Below are positions 7,918-15,513 of a stretch of 16,276 bases of DNA, in pieces. The notes under the pieces were generated by a model. That model did not search any database and had not been told where the DNA came from. It saw nothing but the letters and a program-made list of their open reading frames with translations. The DNA is taken from NCBI GenBank assembly GCA_003695215.1, contig RFIM01000136.1, positions 1 through 16,276 of the forward strand, written 5' to 3'. Made by a program: the position numbers and the translations under genes. This DNA comes from Chloroflexota bacterium. Its GTDB lineage: Bacteria; Chloroflexota; Anaerolineae; Aggregatilineales; UBA2796. Position 1 is the first letter of the stretch, and each line of letters begins with the position of its first letter.

Positions 7918-8771
7918 CAGGCCCTCTTGTGTTCAGCTGACCAACTTTGCCGCACGTTGAGTATGGCGCGGATCAGCGGCACGGCCAGGACAGCCTCCAG
8001 AGCGCCGCCGCCGACCGCGAGCGATTTATCGGAGATAGTGAAGCAATGTTCGCGGCGCACGCGCGGATCGAGATCGCCGATCTTCATGCCTTTGACCACA
8101 GGCGTGTCGTCGTCAATCAAACCGCGCAGCACGCCATCAAAAGGCGCATGCACTGGCGTCTCGCCGACTCGGGCGATCACTTGCCCTTCGCGCAAGACGC
8201 AGCCGATGACTGCCACTTGCGTCACCAAGCCATCGCAAGGCGCCCGCAAGACGCGCTCAGCTTGCCTGCCGTTCAAGTTGGCAGGCAAGCCTGTGTCAGG
8301 CTCGGCGCTGCCGCGCCAGTAGACTCGCCCTAAGTGATGGCCGCGATTGGTCTCGATCACCGCGTGGCAGTCCTCGCCTGCCACGAAGCCAGGGCCGAGT
8401 GCGATCACTAGCGGCGCCTGATCGATGTGCGTATCCAAGCGCGTTTTGGCTACGCGCCCATCAATGACCACTGCAGGCTCCAGTGCAGCAATGGACGCGC
8501 CCTCAGGATCGATCAGCACAGGGATGATGCCCGCATCAAGCATAGCGTATAGCTCAGGCAGATTCGCCAGTGTGGCGCGCCGCGCCACAATGCCTTCGAT
8601 GATCACGGCGCCGTAGACAGCCGCCATGCCGTAGCTGACGGTCGTGCGCACAGCCAGCGGCTTGGCTAGCTCTGTGATCACCACGGGCAAGCCGACTTTG
8701 CGCAGCCGATAGGCAACGCCTGAGGCCAGATCGCCGCCGCCGCGCAGTAGGATCAGCGGATTAGCGCGCAC
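7917..8771 (-). CDS. yqeB: YqeB/EF2563-family selenium-dependent molybdenum hydroxylase accessory protein
   Basis: This 284-residue protein matches the YqeB (EF2563) family, found next to molybdenum hydroxylases that carry a labile selenium atom. The N-terminal RGGGDLASGVAYRL segment at 10-23 is a Rossmann-like nucleotide-binding start also seen in the XdhC relatives. A second part near residues 150-240 holds repeated short beta motifs such as APCDGLVTQVAVIGCVLREGQ and APFDGVLRGLI, which resemble biotinyl/lipoyl-type hairpins. Biochemical function is not established; a role in inserting sulfur or selenium into the molybdenum centre is proposed from genome context. The GTG start is supported by AGGAG nine bases upstream. 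It overlaps the end of the molybdopterin subunit gene by 11 bases and touches the small membrane protein gene at its stop. Confidence 0.85.
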   Translation of the reverse strand: MRANPLILLRGGGDLASGVAYRLRKVGLPVVITELAKPLAVRTTVSYGMAAVYGAVIIEGIVARRATLANLPELYAMLDAGIIPVLIDPEGASIAALEPAVVIDGRVAKTRLDTHIDQAPLVIALGPGFVAGEDCHAVIETNRGHHLGRVYWRGSAEPDTGLPANLNGRQAERVLRAPCDGLVTQVAVIGCVLREGQVIARVGETPVHAPFDGVLRGLIDDDTPVVKGMKIGDLDPRVRREHCFTISDKSLAVGGGALEAVLAVPLIRAILNVRQSWSAEHKRA

Positions 8772-11031
8772 CTTCTAGCGCTCCTGCTGCGCGCAAGCCC
8801 AGATAGACGCGATCGGGCGTCAGCGGCAGGCTATCGAACCAGACGCCTGTTGCCTCGCGGATGGCGGCCGCAATTGCAGGCGCCACAGGCAAGTAGGGCA
8901 TCTCGGCCATGCCGCGCGCGCCCCACGGCCCGATTGGATCGGCGTACTCTAAAATGATCGACTCGACCTGGTGCGGAATATCGCCGACGGTCGGAATCAG
9001 GTAGTTGGAGAGATACGGATTCTTGATCATCCCGTTTTCGACCACCAGATTCTCGTAGAGCACGTAGCCGACGGCTTGCACAATGGCGCCCTCCACCTGC
9101 CCGCGCACTAGCTCAGGATTGACGGCGCGCCCGACATCGCTAGCGGAGACCGCTCGCAAGACCGTCACCTGCCCAGTCTCCAGATCGACTTCGACCTCAA
9201 AGGCTTGCGCCACATAGCCATAGGCGAAGTTTGGCTCGGCGCGCCCTGTCTCAGGATCGTAAGGCGTGGTGGCAGGCGGGCGGTACTTGAAAGTGCCAAT
9301 GGCAGGCCGCTCCTCATTGCGCCAGGCTTGCAAGGCGAGCTCGGCGGCGCCGCGCACGGCATTGCCCGCCATGAAGGTGATCCGCGAGGCCGATGCGCTG
9401 CCGGCGTCGTCGGTCTGTGCCGTGTCGTGCGAGATCAGCGTCACCTTATGCAGCGGCACGCCGACCGCCTCAGCCGCCATTTGCGCGATGACGGTGTGCG
9501 CGCCCTGACCGACTTCTGCGCTCGCTTGGCGGACGATCACGCGCTCGATCTCGGCATCGCCGTGCAGCTCCACTGTTGCCCAAGCGCGCTCTGGAAAGCC
9601 AAAGCTGAAGCCGACGTTCTTGAAGCCACAGGCAAAGCCGACTCCGCGCCGTTTGTGCGGCTCTGCGGGCTGTGCCACAGGCTTGCGCCGCCAACCTTCA
9701 GGCGTCTCTTCCCAGTAGCCGCTGCGCCGTGCGCATTCCGCCACCACGCGGTCAATGGTCACACCTTGCGGCAGCGGCGTGCCGACCGAGAGCAGATCGC
9801 CTTCGCGCAGCACGTTGCGCAGCCGAAGGGCCACTGGATCCATGCCGAGCGCCTCCGCCAGCTTGTTCATCTGCCCTTCCGCTGCGAAGAGCGCCTGCGG
9901 CCCGCCAAAGCCGCGAAAAGCGCCGCTCGGGATGTTGTTCGTGAAGACGCCGTAGGTATCCAGGTGAATATTCGGGATGCAGTAAGGGCCTGTCGCCAAG
10001 AGGTTGGCGTTGCCCATCACCTTGCTGGTGGTGTAGGCATAGGCACCGCCATCACCGATAACTTTGGACTCGACTGCCACGACTTTGCCGTCTCGCGTGG
10101 CGCCCCACTTGGCGTAAATCTTGATCGGATGCCGCTTATGGTGCGCCCGAATCGACTCCTCGCGGCTCCAGATGATCTTGACGGGACGCTTGAGCTTCCA
10201 GGCCGCTAACGCCAAGACGATCTGCACGGACATGTCCTCGCGCCCGCCGAAAGCGCCGCCAATGGCCGTGTAGATCACGCGCACCTGATCGAGCGGCAAA
10301 TTCAGCGCGTGCGCAATTTGCTTTTGATCCTCATGTGCCCATTGCCCTGCTACGATCACAGTCACGCGTCCCTGCTCATCGATGTAGCCCAAGCCCGCCT
10401 CTGGCTGCAGATAGGCATGCTCTTGCCAGCTTGTGGTGTAAACGCCCTCCACGACCACGTCCGCTTGTGCCCAGCCTTGCGCCATATCGCCCTTGCGAAT
10501 TTTGTAATGGCACAGGATGTTATTCGGATAGTTGGCGTGCAGCTGTGGCGCGCCTTCGGCCATAGCGGCTTCAGGATCAGTCACAATGGGCAAGTCTTCA
10601 TAGGTGACCTTGATCAAATCGCGCGCCTTCGCAGCGATCGCCTCGGTCTCTGCCACGACAACTGCCACACAGTCGGCGTAGCAGCGCACGATATCAGCGC
10701 CTGGCTTGGCGTTAGGGCCGCCAAGGCCGCAAATCACAGGCTGATCGTAGATGATCAAACCATATTCGTTGCAGGGCACATCGGCGGCCGTGAAAATGGC
10801 GACCACGCCCTCGAGCGCAGCGGCTGCGCTTGTGTCCACGCTCAGGATGCGCCCATGCGCCCGATCCGAGTAGCGGATTTTCATCCAAAGCTGCCCGTCC
10901 ATGTCAATGTCGCCTGGATAGGGCGCCTCGCCTGTGACCTTACCATGCGCATCCAGGCGATGGACAGACTGCCCGACGATGACGGTTTTGGCGCGCTCGA
11001 TGGGATAAGGCTTCTCCGTTTGCTCAAGCAT
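8761..11031 (-). CDS. Xanthine dehydrogenase family molybdopterin-binding subunit
   Basis: This 756-residue catalytic subunit of a molybdenum hydroxylase oxidises aldehydes or hydroxylates N-heterocycles such as purines or nicotinate; the exact substrate is not readable. The N-terminal aldehyde/xanthine dehydrogenase domain (about 20-155) is followed by the two-part MoCo-binding region. Visible motifs are QEHAYLQPE at 203-211, GGAFGGRED at 258-266, GAFRGFGGPQ at 370-379, EVGQGAHT at 506-513 and GARGMAE ending in the catalytic Glu710. Length fits stand-alone large subunits, which work with separate 2Fe-2S and FAD proteins. Neither partner is in this window; the gene before it encodes a small membrane protein. 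The ATG has a strong AGGAG eight bases upstream. The yqeB and yqeC neighbours suggest the selenium-dependent subtype, though the selenium is a labile ligand and leaves no mark in this sequence. Confidence 0.93.
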   Translation of the reverse strand: MLEQTEKPYPIERAKTVIVGQSVHRLDAHGKVTGEAPYPGDIDMDGQLWMKIRYSDRAHGRILSVDTSAAAALEGVVAIFTAADVPCNEYGLIIYDQPVICGLGGPNAKPGADIVRCYADCVAVVVAETEAIAAKARDLIKVTYEDLPIVTDPEAAMAEGAPQLHANYPNNILCHYKIRKGDMAQGWAQADVVVEGVYTTSWQEHAYLQPEAGLGYIDEQGRVTVIVAGQWAHEDQKQIAHALNLPLDQVRVIYTAIGGAFGGREDMSVQIVLALAAWKLKRPVKIIWSREESIRAHHKRHPIKIYAKWGATRDGKVVAVESKVIGDGGAYAYTTSKVMGNANLLATGPYCIPNIHLDTYGVFTNNIPSGAFRGFGGPQALFAAEGQMNKLAEALGMDPVALRLRNVLREGDLLSVGTPLPQGVTIDRVVAECARRSGYWEETPEGWRRKPVAQPAEPHKRRGVGFACGFKNVGFSFGFPERAWATVELHGDAEIERVIVRQASAEVGQGAHTVIAQMAAEAVGVPLHKVTLISHDTAQTDDAGSASASRITFMAGNAVRGAAELALQAWRNEERPAIGTFKYRPPATTPYDPETGRAEPNFAYGYVAQAFEVEVDLETGQVTVLRAVSASDVGRAVNPELVRGQVEGAIVQAVGYVLYENLVVENGMIKNPYLSNYLIPTVGDIPHQVESIILEYADPIGPWGARGMAEMPYLPVAPAIAAAIREATGVWFDSLPLTPDRVYLGLRAAGALEGAR

Positions 11032-11056
11032 GGCGAAAGCTCCTGAAGGCTGAGCG

Positions 11057-11428
11057 CTACCACTCGCCGAGATCGCGCGGCTGCTTGCTGCGTGGCGGCA
11101 ATTTGCGCTTGTTATCCAGGTCGCGCTTGCTCGGGCCCGCGATGATTGCCACTATGGCATAACCGACGCCCATCAAGGCCAGCCACAATACACCGCCGAC
11201 GATCAGCAGCCCTTGTGGCTTAATGAACAGCTCTTTGGCGCCGCTCTCGCTCACGGTTTCAATTACGTAGACCAAACGCAGTTGCTGCACCTCTGGGATG
11301 ATCAGCTGCGCGGCGAAGTAAGCTACAACGGCGAAGCCGAGCGCCAGAACCAAGCCAAAAACAGGCGCCAATGGATTGCGTGGCTTCTTCTTCTCTTCTC
11401 TAGCGACATTTGTACTTTGTTTAGCCAT
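11057..11428 (-). CDS. Conserved-looking two-helix membrane protein of unknown function
   Basis: I do not recognise this 123-residue protein. It has a basic N-terminal tail (residues 1-18, KKKPRNP), a first helix (about 20-45), a loop of about 28 residues containing a beta-like LRLVYVIETV stretch, a second helix (about 73-97), and a long basic C-terminal tail rich in Lys, Arg and Pro (about 98-123). Both tails should be cytoplasmic. It lies 12 bases after the Pro/Thr-rich secreted protein gene and 25 bases before the molybdopterin subunit, all on one strand, so it is probably part of the same transcript. It may belong functionally with either neighbour. No enzyme motif is visible. Confidence 0.7.
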   Translation of the reverse strand: MAKQSTNVAREEKKKPRNPLAPVFGLVLALGFAVVAYFAAQLIIPEVQQLRLVYVIETVSESGAKELFIKPQGLLIVGGVLWLALMGVGYAIVAIIAGPSKRDLDNKRKLPPRSKQPRDLGEW

Positions 11429-11440
11429 GGCTCAACACTC

Positions 11441-12700
11441 TCAGCTGACTACAAGACGGAAGAAATAGGTTGCAAAGCCTTCTGGCCAGGCCACCTCGAT
11501 GCCCAGAATATAGGTGCCTGGCTCGATAGGCAAAATGTACACAGGAAGCGGCCTCAATGGCAAGGCCTGCGATCCAAGCAGCGCCACGCCGTCTGCTTCG
11601 AACAAGTTGGCGGTGACCGACTCAGGCTGCACGCCGTTGAATTGCAATTGTGTGATGCTGCCAGCGGCACCGACAACTCGGGTGATAGGCGCCTCGAGCG
11701 GCGTGCTCAGGCAACGCTGACCGCTCGGCAAGTTCAAGCAGCCGACCAAGGCCACAGGCGCGAAGGCGACATCGCCAATGACGATCTGCACGCTCGGGTA
11801 GCCGAGATCGCTGAGCGGCGCCAAAGTGGCAGTTGGCAAGAGCGCGCTAGGAGTTGGGCTAGGCGGCGGCATGGTAGCAATAGTCGGCTCAGGCGCGGGT
11901 AAGCTGAGCGTTGGCGTTGGGCTAGAGGCCTCAAGCGTAGGCGCAGGCAGGCTGAGGGTCGGCGTTGGGCTAGAGGCTTCAAGAATCGGCGTTGCCTTGA
12001 TAGGCGTGCTGGTCGCTGTGATGACGAAAACGGGCGATCTTTCAGGCGGTGCCGTCGCCTCAAGTGTCTCTGTAGGCAAGGCTGTAGGCGTCTTTGTGGA
12101 AGTTGGCGTGACAGTCGGGGTGTTGGTGAGCGTTGCTGTGGCTGTTGGCGTCGGCGTAGGGGTATTGGTCGGCGTCGGCGTGGCGGTGAAGGTCGGCGTG
12201 ACGGTTGGGCGCGGCAAGACTTGCAGAGCAAAGGCGTAGCTGACGAAGAATTCGCCTCGACCGCTCTCATCAGGATAGACTGCTGTAATCAGCAGGCGTT
12301 GCCGATTCGGGCTGAGGTTTTCCAGCGTGAGTTCGCCATTAGTCGCCAACAGGTCGCGTGTGGGTGGCTCGGCGTTAGGCGGCGCAGCATCGATGAAGGC
12401 GACGCTGAAAGCTTGTGGCGCGGGCTGGTCGGGCTCGATCACAAAGACGATTGTTTTATCTTCGCGGGCGTTGATGGTACTTGTCGGCATTGGCTCGTCC
12501 ACGAAAGTGCATAGCGGCGCGTCATCGGGCCTTGGGTAGCAAGCTGAGCCTGGCACGCCATCAAATAGGGCGCCTTCATACTGGGCGCGGATGATCGGCG
12601 CTTGCGGCGGCCTGCCGCTCTGGGCCAGGATCGGCACAAGGGCCGCTGCAGCGATCAGGAGTCCGCTGAGCCATAAAAGCAGATGAGCGCGTGGCTTCAT
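11441..12700 (-). CDS. Secreted protein with Pro/Thr-rich stalk and C-terminal beta-type domain
   Basis: The start is placed at 12700 because MKPRAHLLLWLSGLLIAAAA forms a clear signal peptide or anchor and AGAGG/AGGA lies just upstream; the frame stays open to 12853 but the extra 51 residues look like non-coding sequence. The product is 419 residues. After the signal come an extracytoplasmic region (about 30-164) with two close cysteines (YPRPDDAPLC), a low-complexity stalk (about 165-300) of TPT/TPTP repeats including two near-identical 16-residue units, and a C-terminal region (about 300-419) predicted to be beta-rich, again with a Cys pair (GCLNLPSGQRC). This layout is frequent in Chloroflexota surface proteins. 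No catalytic motif or sortase signal is seen. It is the first gene of the minus-strand run that contains the molybdenum hydroxylase. Confidence 0.75.
   Translation of the reverse strand: MKPRAHLLLWLSGLLIAAAALVPILAQSGRPPQAPIIRAQYEGALFDGVPGSACYPRPDDAPLCTFVDEPMPTSTINAREDKTIVFVIEPDQPAPQAFSVAFIDAAPPNAEPPTRDLLATNGELTLENLSPNRQRLLITAVYPDESGRGEFFVSYAFALQVLPRPTVTPTFTATPTPTNTPTPTPTATATLTNTPTVTPTSTKTPTALPTETLEATAPPERSPVFVITATSTPIKATPILEASSPTPTLSLPAPTLEASSPTPTLSLPAPEPTIATMPPPSPTPSALLPTATLAPLSDLGYPSVQIVIGDVAFAPVALVGCLNLPSGQRCLSTPLEAPITRVVGAAGSITQLQFNGVQPESVTANLFEADGVALLGSQALPLRPLPVYILPIEPGTYILGIEVAWPEGFATYFFRLVVS
11885..11980 (-). repeat. Two-copy 48-bp tandem repeat in the stalk
   Basis: Two adjacent 48-base units (11980-11933 and 11932-11885 on the minus strand) each encode 16 residues beginning EASSPTPTLSLPAP; 14 of 16 residues agree and they differ at the last two. 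This is a recent in-frame duplication within the stalk. Confidence 0.85.
12062..12208 (-). repeat. Degenerate Thr-Pro coding microrepeat
   Basis: A low-complexity stretch of degenerate GGCGTN/GTTGGC-type hexamers on the plus strand encodes alternating Thr-Pro (TPTPTNTPTPTPTATAT and similar) on the minus strand. It forms a flexible and possibly glycosylated stalk, and is prone to length change. Confidence 0.7.
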
Positions 12701-12778
12701 AAGTCCTCTTCCTATGCGTGGAACTGCACAAGGGCGGTCAGATGTGCGCCTGAAGTTTTCCGCCTGCTCTTCAGCCGA

Positions 12779-12788
12779 ATTGTAGAAT
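12779..12788. promoter_or_regulatory. Overlapping divergent -10 elements
   Basis: The gap between the minus-strand operon start (12700) and the plus-strand M20 gene (12856) is 155 bases and holds no gene. TAGAAT at 12783-12788 on the plus strand and TACAAT at 12784-12779 on the minus strand each match the -10 consensus in 5 of 6 places and share two bases. No good -35 hexamer is seen for either. A second plus-strand candidate is TATATT at 12806-12811. Confidence 0.35.
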
Positions 12789-12855
12789 GAATCGGCGAAT
12801 CGCGCTATATTTGGTGTGCATAACATGGCAGCCTGGTGGAATCGGAGCCTCACCT

Positions 12856-14019
12856 GTGAACGTACAGACTCAGCACGCTTTGGTCAGCTTTTACCAAGCG
12901 CGCCTTGCGCAAATTGTGGATTTGATCAGCACTTTGGCGAATTTTGAGACGCCGACAGCGGATAAAGCCGCTGTGGACGCGCTCGGCGCTTTCCTGTGGC
13001 AGAAGTTAGAGGCGCTTGGCGCGCAACTGACGCGCTTTCCGCGCCAAAACGTCGGCGATATCTTCCTGGCTAAGTGGAACGCCGAAGCTGACGGCAAGCC
13101 GATCCTTTTCCTGATGCACTTGGATACAGTCTGGCCGATTGGCACGCTAGCACAACGGCCTGTGCACGTTGAAGGCGACCGTTTGATCGGGCCTGGCACA
13201 TGGGATATGAAGGCCAGCATCGGCGTGGTGCTGAGCGTCTTGGAAGGCTTGCAAGCGCGCGGCGAGTTTCCGAAGCGCCCGATCTGGGCGCTTTTCACCA
13301 CTGATGAAGAGACGGGCAGCCTGCATAGTTGGGAAATTATTGAGACTGTGGCGCGCCAAGCGGGCTTGTGCCTTGTGATGGAGTTTGCGGCCACCAACGG
13401 CGGTATCAAGACGTGGCGCAAGGGCATCGCCAACTACCAGGTCAGCGTGATGGGCAAAGCCTCGCACGCGGGCAATGCGCCTGAGAAAGGCATCAATGCT
13501 GTGATTGAGCTGGCGCACCAGACGCTGCGCATCAACACGTTGAATCGGCTCGATCTGGGCACGTCCGTCTCAGTGACGGTTGTGCAAGGTGGCAGCGCCT
13601 TCAACGTGATTCCAGAGCGCGCCACAGCCCAAGTGGACGTGCGCTTCAAGACTCAAGCGGAAGCCGAGCGCGTTCATCAGGCGCTGATGAGCCTGACGCC
13701 TGTGCTTGAGGGCGCCAAGATCGAGGTGACTCAGCGCAGTCAGCGCCCGCCCATGGAGCGCGACGCTAAGATGGTGGCGAGCTACGAGCAATTGAAGGCG
13801 ATCGTGGCTGATCTAGGCATGGATTTGCCTGAGGAAGGCAGCGGCGGCGGCAGCGACGGCAATATCACCTCGGCCTTGGGCATCCCGACGCTTGACGGCT
13901 TGGGCCCACTGGGCGAAGGCGCGCACGCCGCGCATGAACAGGTAGTGATCAGCAGCATCCCTGCGCGTGCCGCAATGCTGGACGCGCTTGTGCGCCAATG
14001 GCGCTTCGCCGATCAATAA
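12856..14019 (+). CDS. M20 family metallopeptidase (glutamate carboxypeptidase-like)
   Basis: This 387-residue enzyme belongs to the M20A/carboxypeptidase G2-like group of two-zinc peptidases that remove C-terminal or N-acylated amino acids. The metal and catalytic residues are visible: HLD (His88, Asp90), GPGTWDMK (Asp117), TTDEETGS (catalytic Glu151 and Glu152), VMEFA (Glu176), the dimerisation-domain His204 in KASHAGN, and GEGAHAAHEQV (His357). The start is a GTG at 12856 with GGAG eight bases upstream. The frame also opens at an ATG at 12787, but that adds 23 residues unlike the family, lacks a ribosome binding site and overlaps a -10-like element. No signal peptide is present from the GTG start, so the enzyme is probably cytoplasmic. 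The small membrane protein gene follows 19 bases later. Confidence 0.9.
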   Translation: MNVQTQHALVSFYQARLAQIVDLISTLANFETPTADKAAVDALGAFLWQKLEALGAQLTRFPRQNVGDIFLAKWNAEADGKPILFLMHLDTVWPIGTLAQRPVHVEGDRLIGPGTWDMKASIGVVLSVLEGLQARGEFPKRPIWALFTTDEETGSLHSWEIIETVARQAGLCLVMEFAATNGGIKTWRKGIANYQVSVMGKASHAGNAPEKGINAVIELAHQTLRINTLNRLDLGTSVSVTVVQGGSAFNVIPERATAQVDVRFKTQAEAERVHQALMSLTPVLEGAKIEVTQRSQRPPMERDAKMVASYEQLKAIVADLGMDLPEEGSGGGSDGNITSALGIPTLDGLGPLGEGAHAAHEQVVISSIPARAAMLDALVRQWRFADQ

Positions 14020-14038
14020 CTGTGCTATGGAGCAGATG

Positions 14039-14296
14039 ATGTACGATGAGCAACAACTGGCTGAACTGAGCGCTTGGCAGTGGATGGCGCCGCTTGGCCT
14101 GATCGTGATCGGCTTTGGCCTCAGCCTGACAGGCCAAGCCATCATCGCCAAGAGCAAGGGCAAGTCTTTTTGGTCGTGGTTCAGTCTCGGCACGCTCGGC
14201 TTGATCGTGCTGAACAGCGGCTTGTCGATCTTCGGCGATGCCGTCAAGCGGCGCGTCTTGCAGGCGCTGCAGGAACGCGAGGCCACGACTCTGTGA
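14039..14296 (+). CDS. Small two-helix membrane protein
   Basis: I do not recognise this 85-residue protein. It has an acidic N-terminus (MYDEQQLAEL), a helix at about 15-32, a short basic loop (KSKGKS), a second helix at about 42-60, and a charged C-terminal tail (KRRVLQALQEREATTL). The basic loop suggests that the loop is cytoplasmic and both ends are outside. The start at 14039 is chosen because GGAG at 14029-14032 sits six bases before it; ATGs at 14027 and 14036 are alternatives. Earlier starts would reach into the M20 gene. It is probably co-transcribed with the peptidase and ends just before a strong palindrome. Confidence 0.65.
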   Translation: MYDEQQLAELSAWQWMAPLGLIVIGFGLSLTGQAIIAKSKGKSFWSWFSLGTLGLIVLNSGLSIFGDAVKRRVLQALQEREATTL

Positions 14297-14311
14297 GAAA
14301 GAGACTGGGAG

Positions 14312-14340
14312 AAAATCAGGGACGCCGCGGCGTCCCTGAT
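14312..14340. terminator. Perfect palindrome acting as terminator between convergent genes
   Basis: A 26-bp perfect palindrome spans 14315-14340, with arms ATCAGGGACGCC (14315-14326) and GGCGTCCCTGAT (14329-14340). Plus-strand transcripts from the M20/small membrane gene pair enter it 18 bases past the stop. On the minus strand the hairpin is followed by TTTTC (14315-14311), giving a recognisable intrinsic terminator for the htrA gene, which ends at 14356. Confidence 0.8.
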
Positions 14341-14355
14341 CAATAGCGCTTGCTC

Positions 14356-15513
14356 TTAGCGCGTCTGCGGACGTGCCATCAAGCGCACGGTCACCTGAAG
14401 CCGCTCGCCGTTGCGCAGAATGGTCAGCGTGACTGCATCGCCGGGCTTGGTGCGCGTGAAAAGATAGCCGAGCAAGTCTTCAAAGACTCGGATTTTCATA
14501 CCGTCAATCTCGGTGATGATATCGCCGCCGACGGGCACAATTTCGCCATCGACGCTGATCTCGCGCGTGGCGCCGCGAATGCCTGCCCTAGCAGCGGGCC
14601 CGCCCGTCACTACGCTGTTGACTAAGACGCCGGTCGTGCGCATGTCCAAGCCGAGCGCCTCAGCAATGTTCGAGGTCAAGGTTGTGCCTGTGATGCCGAG
14701 ATACGAATGCTCGACCCTGCCATTTTGGATCAGCTGATCGGCCATCAGGCGCACGATGTTGCTCGGCACAGCGAAGCCGATGCCCGCGGATTGCTCCACA
14801 TTGCTGCGGATAGCAGTGTTCACGCCGATGACTTCGCCGCGATAGTTGAAGAGCGGGCCGCCACTATTGCCCGGATTGATTGCTGCGTCGGTTTGGATGA
14901 TCTGCGGAATGCTGAACTGCTGTTGACGCAACGAGCGCCCAACGGCGCTGACGATGCCCTGCGTCATGGTATTGTTCAAGCCGAAGGGATTGCCAATGGC
15001 GATAGCGCGCTCGCCGACGCGCACCTGATCTGAATCAGCCAGCGGCAGTGGCTCAAGGTCAGAAATTTGAGCAGGATCGACCTTCACAACGGCGATATCG
15101 GCATCAGGCGCTGTGCCGACGATCTTCGCGGGCAGGCGCAGGCCATCAGAGAAGATGACCGTGACGCGATCGGCGCTCTCAACCACGTGATTGTTGGTCA
15201 CGATGTGCCCGTTGCGATCGTACAAGAAACCTGACCCTTGCGCGATGCGATAGCGCGGCTCGACGGGCAGGCTCGGATCGATGAACGGCATGATGCTGCT
15301 CAGGGAAACGTTGGCAGGTACGCGCACTTCTAACGCCACTACTGATGGATTGACCTGGGCATAGATGCGCTGCAGCAAGGCTGTCTCTTCATCGAGCAAA
15401 TCTTGCCCTTGCACGCGCGCTGGCGGCGCCGAGAGCAAATTGCCCAGCACCACGCCAAAGAGCAACGCACTCAGGATGAGCGCAGAGAGTCCTGCGCGGC
15501 TCAGACGAATCAT
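14356..15513 (-). CDS. Membrane-anchored HtrA/DegP-type serine protease with PDZ domain
   Basis: This 385-residue quality-control protease degrades damaged extracytoplasmic proteins. The start at 15513 is supported by AGGTGGAG eight bases upstream and by the membrane anchor or uncleaved signal (about residues 9-28); the open frame continues to 15564 without support. The trypsin-like domain (about 45-260) shows the full triad: His109 in VTNNHVV, Asp139 in DADIAVV and Ser217 in NPGNSGGPL, plus the AIGNPFG oxyanion-loop motif. A single PDZ domain (about 270-385) carries YLGI near its start and GGDIITEIDG later. One PDZ and a membrane anchor fit the DegS/HtrA type found outside proteobacteria. 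It ends at a palindromic terminator and has a 135-base upstream gap. Confidence 0.93.
   Translation of the reverse strand: MIRLSRAGLSALILSALLFGVVLGNLLSAPPARVQGQDLLDEETALLQRIYAQVNPSVVALEVRVPANVSLSSIMPFIDPSLPVEPRYRIAQGSGFLYDRNGHIVTNNHVVESADRVTVIFSDGLRLPAKIVGTAPDADIAVVKVDPAQISDLEPLPLADSDQVRVGERAIAIGNPFGLNNTMTQGIVSAVGRSLRQQQFSIPQIIQTDAAINPGNSGGPLFNYRGEVIGVNTAIRSNVEQSAGIGFAVPSNIVRLMADQLIQNGRVEHSYLGITGTTLTSNIAEALGLDMRTTGVLVNSVVTGGPAARAGIRGATREISVDGEIVPVGGDIITEIDGMKIRVFEDLLGYLFTRTKPGDAVTLTILRNGERLQVTVRLMARPQTR

Noticed and set aside
9205..10209. Open frame of 334 codons on the plus strand inside the molybdopterin subunit gene
   Set aside because: The minus-strand gene carries the family motifs throughout this stretch; the plus-strand product has none and no ribosome binding site was evident.
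8761..11031. Selenocysteine (in-frame TGA) in the molybdenum hydroxylase
   Set aside because: The frame is open throughout without an internal TGA. In this enzyme group selenium is a labile ligand and not an encoded residue.
10309..11046. Open frame of 245 codons on the plus strand opposite the start of the molybdopterin subunit gene
   Set aside because: It is antisense to well-conserved coding sequence, and its His/Asp-rich product resembles no family I know.
12062..12208. Possible CRISPR or other repeat array in the repetitive stretch
   Set aside because: The repeats are short, degenerate, lack spacers, and are explained by in-frame Thr-Pro codons of a secreted protein.
12701..12853. 51-codon upstream extension of the stalk protein frame
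   Set aside because: A signal peptide and ribosome binding site define a start at 12700, and the extension overlaps the M20 gene's promoter region.
12787..12855. Upstream ATG for the M20 peptidase
   Set aside because: No ribosome binding site, not family-like, and it sits inside a -10-like element; the GTG at 12856 has GGAG at good spacing.
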